Assembly (NCBI GenBank): GCA_964371655.1 | Contig: CAYJOD010000060.1 | Coordinates: 1-38,051 of the forward strand | Origin: CAZGSN01 sp964371655 | GTDB lineage: Bacteria; Desulfobacterota; Binatia; HRBIN30 | Direction: 5' to 3' | Length of the DNA: 38,051 bases | Shown: positions 35,001 to 38,051 of the stretch, one piece after another | Position numbering within the stretch: position 1 is the stretch's first letter | How the letters are laid out: every line of letters begins with the position of its first letter | Translations under genes and position numbers: made by a program | The notes under the pieces: model-generated | Database searches by the model: none | What the model was told of the DNA's origin: nothing | Seen by the model: the letters and a program-made list of their open reading frames with translations, nothing else

Positions 35001-36507
35001 GACACACAATCGCGGTCGCGGCCAGGTCGTCGAGGCTCAGGTTGAAATTCTGCGAACCGCCACAGACACGATCCATGACGTTCACGTCGGTACCGTCCGG
35101 GCTCACGACGTGGAACTCCACATCCTGAACAAAAGAATGCGTGCCGCGCAGCCCCAGGACGCTCACGCTCGAAAGGCGCCCGCCCTGCGGCACTGCAAGC
35201 GTGGACGTGACCTCGCCGAAGTCTGGGATCGGCTTGGGTAGGTCGGTGGCAAAATAGTCTTGGCAGCCGGGAGGTGAAGTGGCAGTCGGCGTCGCGGTGG
35301 CGGTGGGGGTGACGGTCTCGTCACCCAGGCAGATGATCTGGATCGTCAAGCGGATCTCCGTCTCGCCGGGTGGCGAGAAGTCGTCGCGCGCGGTGAAGTC
35401 GAGATCGTATACGCCGATGTCGTTGCAAGTCGGCGTCCACGTCAGGTTGATGTTGGCGACGTTGCCCGGAGTGTTGGTGATGGAGAGTCCGCGTGCGGCG
35501 GCGTTGTCCTCATCGACGATGTTGACGGTCGTGGTCTGCCCGGCCTCGGGGCTCAGGAAGCCAAGTGCCAGGTTGATCGGTTCTCCGAGCAAGGGGTTGA
35601 CCGGGAGCACATTGCCCGCCGGGAAGCCGGTAGCGATGGGGGCGATATTGGTGGTTGTGCTCGATGTCCGAAAGCAGAATAGACGTCCGTCGAGGTAGCT
35701 GACGCCGTCAGCGTTGGCGCTCGGCCCATCGTAGTCGGTGCCCTCATGATCGAAGCGGCCGATTTGAAAGAACTCCGTCCCATTGCCGCGGTTGGCGCCA
35801 ACGGTCGCCGGTGTGCCGCCGAAGCCGCCGCTGCCTCCGGACGAAGATCCCGTCGTCCACTGCATGTCGTCATAACTCAGACAGACATTGTTGCCCAAGC
35901 CCATCCGCGGGTCGGTGCCGTCGGAGATGGCGATCTCAAAGGTGTTGCGCTTATCGGCTTGCTGACTGAAGTAGCCGACGTTGTCCCAAACGACGATGAG
36001 CGTGTGGTCGGTGAGCTTCTGCCAAACGTCGCCGATGAAATTGCTGCTGCTCCCGGTATCGACATCGGCCCAGAAACCCGCGACCATCTTGAATGAGCTG
36101 GTTGGGAAGCCGGATGAGGAGAACGTCGAGAAGCGCTCCACAAACGAGAAGTTGCCGTTGTTGTTGACGTACGCCGTGGTGTACTGCTCGCCGTAGAGAT
36201 CGAAGGTGAACGCCAAGGGCACGGTGGCCGAATCGTCGTCGTTGTGCTGGTCGGGACCTGCCGGGCGGCTGCCGCTCTGGCCATCGCCGAAGAAGTCGAC
36301 GTGGCTAAACGATCCGTCGAGGGGAAACAGCAGGTTGGCGGGATTCCCCGCCTGCGCCGGCCGCGCTCCTGCAATCGCCCAAGCGGCGACTTGGATGAGG
36401 ATGGCAACGCGAATGCTATCTGCGAGCCGACCGGGAGTTGACGGGCGACGAGTCACGACGACGCGGGATTCGCAACCAACGTGCCATTCAGACCGCTTCA
36501 GCGACAT
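32005..36507 (-). CDS. Large modular secreted protein: NIDO, Ig-like, three P-domains, dockerin-like
   Basis: 1500 aa. A signal peptide with a long basic n-region ends near AQAG (54). Residues 54-282 form a NIDO-like domain (NNNGNFSF, KMVAGFWADVDTG). A cadherin-like segment spans 287-393. Three proprotein convertase P-domains follow at 415-554, 609-748 and 765-904, each with DRVCGG, NFNLSLDDLA or a variant, and DGWGL or SWGL. No catalytic protease domain is present. Thr/Pro linkers follow P1, P2 and P3; the longest is 905-1063. A dockerin-like Cys-rich EF-hand module (1064-1125, GDCDCSGQ, GDANDDGRIQVDE) and a C-terminal region of about 330 residues with spaced cysteines complete it. Likely cell-surface or extracellular, binding calcium and carbohydrate or protein. 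Function unknown. ATG 36507 is the start. Confidence 0.85.
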   Translation of the reverse strand: MSLKRSEWHVGCESRVVVTRRPSTPGRLADSIRVAILIQVAAWAIAGARPAQAGNPANLLFPLDGSFSHVDFFGDGQSGSRPAGPDQHNDDDSATVPLAFTFDLYGEQYTTAYVNNNGNFSFVERFSTFSSSGFPTSSFKMVAGFWADVDTGSSSNFIGDVWQKLTDHTLIVVWDNVGYFSQQADKRNTFEIAISDGTDPRMGLGNNVCLSYDDMQWTTGSSSGGSGGFGGTPATVGANRGNGTEFFQIGRFDHEGTDYDGPSANADGVSYLDGRLFCFRTSSTTTNIAPIATGFPAGNVLPVNPLLGEPINLALGFLSPEAGQTTTVNIVDEDNAAARGLSITNTPGNVANINLTWTPTCNDIGVYDLDFTARDDFSPPGETEIRLTIQIICLGDETVTPTATATPTATSPPGCQDYFATDLPKPIPDFGEVTSTLAVPQGGRLSSVSVLGLRGTHSFVQDVEFHVVSPDGTDVNVMDRVCGGSQNFNLSLDDLAATAIVCPPTDAQFHVPSHPLSAFEDETAAGTWTLRVNDRAELDGGTLDGWGLRLCFSGAVESPTRSRTPTLSATPTRSATPTRTATALPTYTPSVSPTPSPSVSPTLTAAPGCQTYFASDLPQPIPDLGEAQSSLQATAGGAVTSVTVLSLRGRHSFVQDLEVHLLSPSGRDVIVMDRVCGGADDFNLSLDDLAATAIPCPPTDAAFHLPSHALAAFDGDGAAGTWSLRAYDRQGADDGVLDGWGLQICTGGVRPTATPTPTVTPFATCAEIVADAGLPATIPDLGLLSSQIFVPLGGQITSVSVRSLAGTHTFMQDLEFHLRSPSAADVVILDRVCGGWNGFQFELDDLGTPLLCPPFNVLPHMPSNPLSIFNGESAAGVWTLNVFDRAPFDEGILQSWGLYICVSGGATPTTTPTGSRSPSLTPTPTRTRSVTPTFTNSAGPGTATPTRTPTFTVPPPATYTPTRSPSPSLTPTGTLPASATPTRTPTATGTATRTPTITSTRPSKLTFTPTRTPTLTPGASLTPTQTPTSTRPTPTPTQTPTGSPRPPKLTFTPTITPTRTSGPACCRGDCDCSGQVSIGEVVKLIRLALEQPGESFCGAGDANDDGRIQVDEVVVAARNLDGGCAPLATATPTLTGGSQATATVTLTPTRTLTPQAGTVTLTPTRTLSPQPGTDIARPASGAAVVMGQSLRAIPAVVSALTQLARSGSSSAYSVRVGAPRTVSNCNGGGNRDFTCTQAVPGVPPRNYALSFASCALNTSGGAKIIVNGPMSGRSDESGFLASCSLPPLALASMVLNGVTVEALDASSQRTLLGTFNLNGSAVVTPDLSSSCRISAFEMTVSGSAVVEAGALSVTMGFNTTRMKVAVQQFSSDCVPLRYTMTINGPLSLTTPSFGEFAATYTDFVFGDDTSGGGDLVTLNGLVQSNCFAAPVTYATDTAMTLVRASACPTAGVLRLSAGSATDRVHFTSSGGVEIDRGNNGSTDETYPSCTAAELTACPRS
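33319..33795. repeat. Low-complexity Thr/Pro linker-coding repeat
   Basis: About 475 bp encoding the 905-1063 linker. It is a run of GT-rich short units (complement of ACG/CCG Thr-Pro codons, GTGGGCGT and GTCGGCGTC types). It is not a CRISPR: units vary in length and are coding. Confidence 0.85.
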
Positions 36508-36546
36508 GTCCCAAGCCCCCTTGAATCATGGCCGCAGGTTGTCGGC

Positions 36547-36577
36547 GCTGGGAACTTTGGGTTCTAACTTCCCAGCA
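36547..36577. repeat. GCTGGGAA / TTCCCAGC hairpin between the patatin and secreted-protein genes
   Basis: Eight-base-pair arms (GCTGGGAA and TTCCCAGC) about 15 bases apart, downstream of the patatin stop. A weak terminator is possible, but no T-run is present. Confidence 0.35.
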
Positions 36578-36595
36578 TCTGACGTATTGCGGGTT

Positions 36596-37753
36596 TCAGG
36601 CCGCCGCTTCGGCGGCGGGCTCCTCCAAGTGATCAACGCGTGGACCTTCCGCAAGCCACGCCGTCGCGGCACGCTGACCGGCGCTACGCATCGCCGCCAA
36701 CACGCTGCGCTCGAAGTAGAGATACGAACCGGCGCCGAAAGCGGAGTTCCGGGATGGGCGCAGGGCGTCATACAGGGTCACCGAGCGATAGATCTTGCCC
36801 TGCAGCTCGGCGAGGCGGTTGCGTTCGAGCAACAGCTTGCGATCGACGTTGTAGGCATTCTCCAGCAAGCTATCGACGGTGCGCTCGACGGCCCGACCAA
36901 AGTGAGCCAAGGGTCCACGTTCCGGATCGGCTGGTTCGGTGACCAACACCGTGATGATCTCATCGGCACCCAGGGCCACGACCGGAGCAAGTGGTGTGTT
37001 CACCAGCAGCCCGCCGTCCCACAAAAGATGCGGTCCAATCGCAACCGGAGGGAAGAGCAACGGAATGCTGGCACTGGCGAGGACCATGTCGACGCTGATG
37101 TGGTCGACCACATGATAATCGGGAGGCCTCGTGAACGGCGTCTCGCCGTTGACGAAGCGTACGACGGCCCCGGTGTGCACATCGACGGTGTTGATGGCCA
37201 AGCGTAGGCCGTTGGTCGGAACGCGATCGCCGCCGAAGGTTTCGATCAAGCGATCACGCATTTGCGCGGTATCGGCAAGAAACGGAACACTGATCCCGGC
37301 CATGAAGCGGCTGATCAACTCGAAGCGCGTTCCGAGCAGGTACTCGACCCACAGCGCCGTCAGGCTTCCCGGTTGGGGCGGGAAGTGATTGTGCAAGCGT
37401 TGGTAGATCGCGCGCCAGGGGCTGCTGGACCGCAGCCAGTGCAGAGCTTCCTCGAAGGTCAGGCGGACTAGGGTACGTGCGGCGCTGTGAAAGAACACGG
37501 CGCTGGCGGCCACGGGCGGGTTGTCGGCGATGCCATTCCAGAAGTTCATCATCTCCCGCGGCGTCTTGCCGGCGGCGATGAGCGCGGCGTTGATGGCCCC
37601 TGCCGAGGTTCCGGAAAGCACCGCCGGACCAGCCGCGAATCGGGAGTCGCGCAACAGGCGTTCGTACACTCCAACCTGGAAGGCGCCGCGCGCGCCACCT
37701 CCGGACAAGACCATCCCCAACTTCCGCTCCCCACGCCCCTGCCCTCTGGCCAT
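36596..37753 (-). CDS. Patatin-like phospholipase
   Basis: Serine-Asp dyad lipid acyl hydrolase, about 385 aa. The oxyanion loop GGGARG (18-23), nucleophile S50 in GTSAG (GxSxG), and the acid D246 in WDGG are all present. The rest resembles the RssA-like bacterial patatin group. No signal peptide or transmembrane segment is evident, so it is likely cytosolic or peripheral. ATG 37753 (MARGQGRG) is preceded by GCGAGGAT. A GTG at 37783 with an AGGGG site is an alternative. Likely substrate: phospholipids or lysolipids. It is independent of its neighbours by strand spacing but could join the downstream secreted-protein transcript. Confidence 0.87.
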   Translation of the reverse strand: MARGQGRGERKLGMVLSGGGARGAFQVGVYERLLRDSRFAAGPAVLSGTSAGAINAALIAAGKTPREMMNFWNGIADNPPVAASAVFFHSAARTLVRLTFEEALHWLRSSSPWRAIYQRLHNHFPPQPGSLTALWVEYLLGTRFELISRFMAGISVPFLADTAQMRDRLIETFGGDRVPTNGLRLAINTVDVHTGAVVRFVNGETPFTRPPDYHVVDHISVDMVLASASIPLLFPPVAIGPHLLWDGGLLVNTPLAPVVALGADEIITVLVTEPADPERGPLAHFGRAVERTVDSLLENAYNVDRKLLLERNRLAELQGKIYRSVTLYDALRPSRNSAFGAGSYLYFERSVLAAMRSAGQRAATAWLAEGPRVDHLEEPAAEAAA

Positions 37754-37783
37754 GTATCCTCGCTTTCCTGCGCTTCGAATCAC

Positions 37784-38051
37784 AATCCCCTAACCGTTGT
37801 TTCGTATCCTCCGTGACCACCGCGAATGCAAGGGGAATGCGGCGACCCGAGATTCAGTCGTGCCTCCGGCCGACAACGGATCCTTCGGAAGGAGAACTCG
37901 TGGGGCTTCAGACTTCGGGCTGCAGGCCTCGGGTGCGATGAAAATCCTGAAGCCTGAAGTTCCCCACCCAGGGTAGCCGCAGGGCGGCAACCCTGGGCCT
38001 GGAGTTTGGCCATCTGCGACTGGCGTGGAGATTGTTAGCGACAGGAACTTT
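37784..38051. repeat. Palindrome-rich intergenic end of window
   Basis: No gene is seen. An imperfect inverted repeat (CTTCAGACTTCGGGC near 37907, CCTGAAGCCTGAAG near 37946) is followed by a hairpin CCCAGGGT-A-GCCGC / GCGGC-A-ACCCTGGG at 37967-37997. The window ends here, so a further gene may begin beyond it. Confidence 0.6.

Noticed and set aside
1..38051. tRNA, rRNA or riboswitch genes
   Set aside because: I saw no cloverleaf with a conserved T-loop (GGTTCRA) and CCA-like end, and no riboswitch consensus. A covariance-model scan could still find a small one.

Overview
The window is high-GC bacterial chromosome, densely coded on both strands, with no plasmid, phage or conjugation genes, no rRNA and no tRNA that I can recognise. 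The best guess for the host is an uncultured lineage once lumped with the Deltaproteobacteria, of the Candidatus Binatia/Binatota kind. This is inference. It rests on very long secreted proteins with Thr/Pro-rich linkers and a dockerin-like EF-hand module, a luciferase-like (LLM) oxidoreductase, Cys-rich secreted proteins of unknown function, and intergenic DNA crowded with palindromic dispersed repeats. None of these markers is decisive.

Layout. 50-7218 (+): addB and addA, the two helicase-nuclease subunits for double-strand break processing, unusually separated by about 450 bp of palindromic repeats. 7505-12669: lipid and general metabolism (PlsC acyltransferase, MidA-type methyltransferase, membrane-anchored metallo-beta-lactamase-fold hydrolase, ferric-reductase-like membrane protein, class I methyltransferase). 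12694-15000 (-): Cys-rich secreted protein and exported M20 peptidase. 15001-17382: radA, bracketed by a 104-bp inverted repeat (94% identical copies) and a dense palindrome cluster. 17383-18366 (+): GNAT acetyltransferase. 18479-21236 (-): gnd-pgl-glk sugar-phosphate operon without zwf. 21347-22696 (-): a homologue of the sterol enzyme 7-dehydrocholesterol reductase. 22806-23523: four-helix-bundle gene with a long hairpin on each side, the two hairpins sharing sequence. 23599-26369 (+): lipoprotein with a Thr/Pro linker and alpha/beta-hydrolase-like core, translationally coupled to a hotdog thioesterase. 26392-28546 (-): LLM oxidoreductase and alpha/beta hydrolase. 28708-31872 (-): AAA+ ATPase plus VWA-domain pair. 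32005-36507 (-): 1500-residue modular secreted protein (NIDO domain, three P-domains, long Thr/Pro linker, dockerin-like module). 36596-37753 (-): patatin-like phospholipase.

Genes that work together. AddA and AddB form one enzyme and RadA acts later in recombination. Glk, Pgl and Gnd supply three of the four steps from glucose to ribulose 5-phosphate. The AAA+ and VWA proteins probably form a chaperone-like assembly machine. PlsC, patatin, the thioesterase and the sterol reductase give a loose lipid theme without an obvious pathway.

The most notable items are the sterol reductase homologue, the four-helix-bundle gene between paired hairpins, the 104-bp inverted repeat around radA whose six differences are all transitions, and the density of unrelated palindromic repeat families (about ten) confined to gene ends and intergenic spaces. 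No transposase or RAYT-type enzyme that could move these repeats is present in the window.
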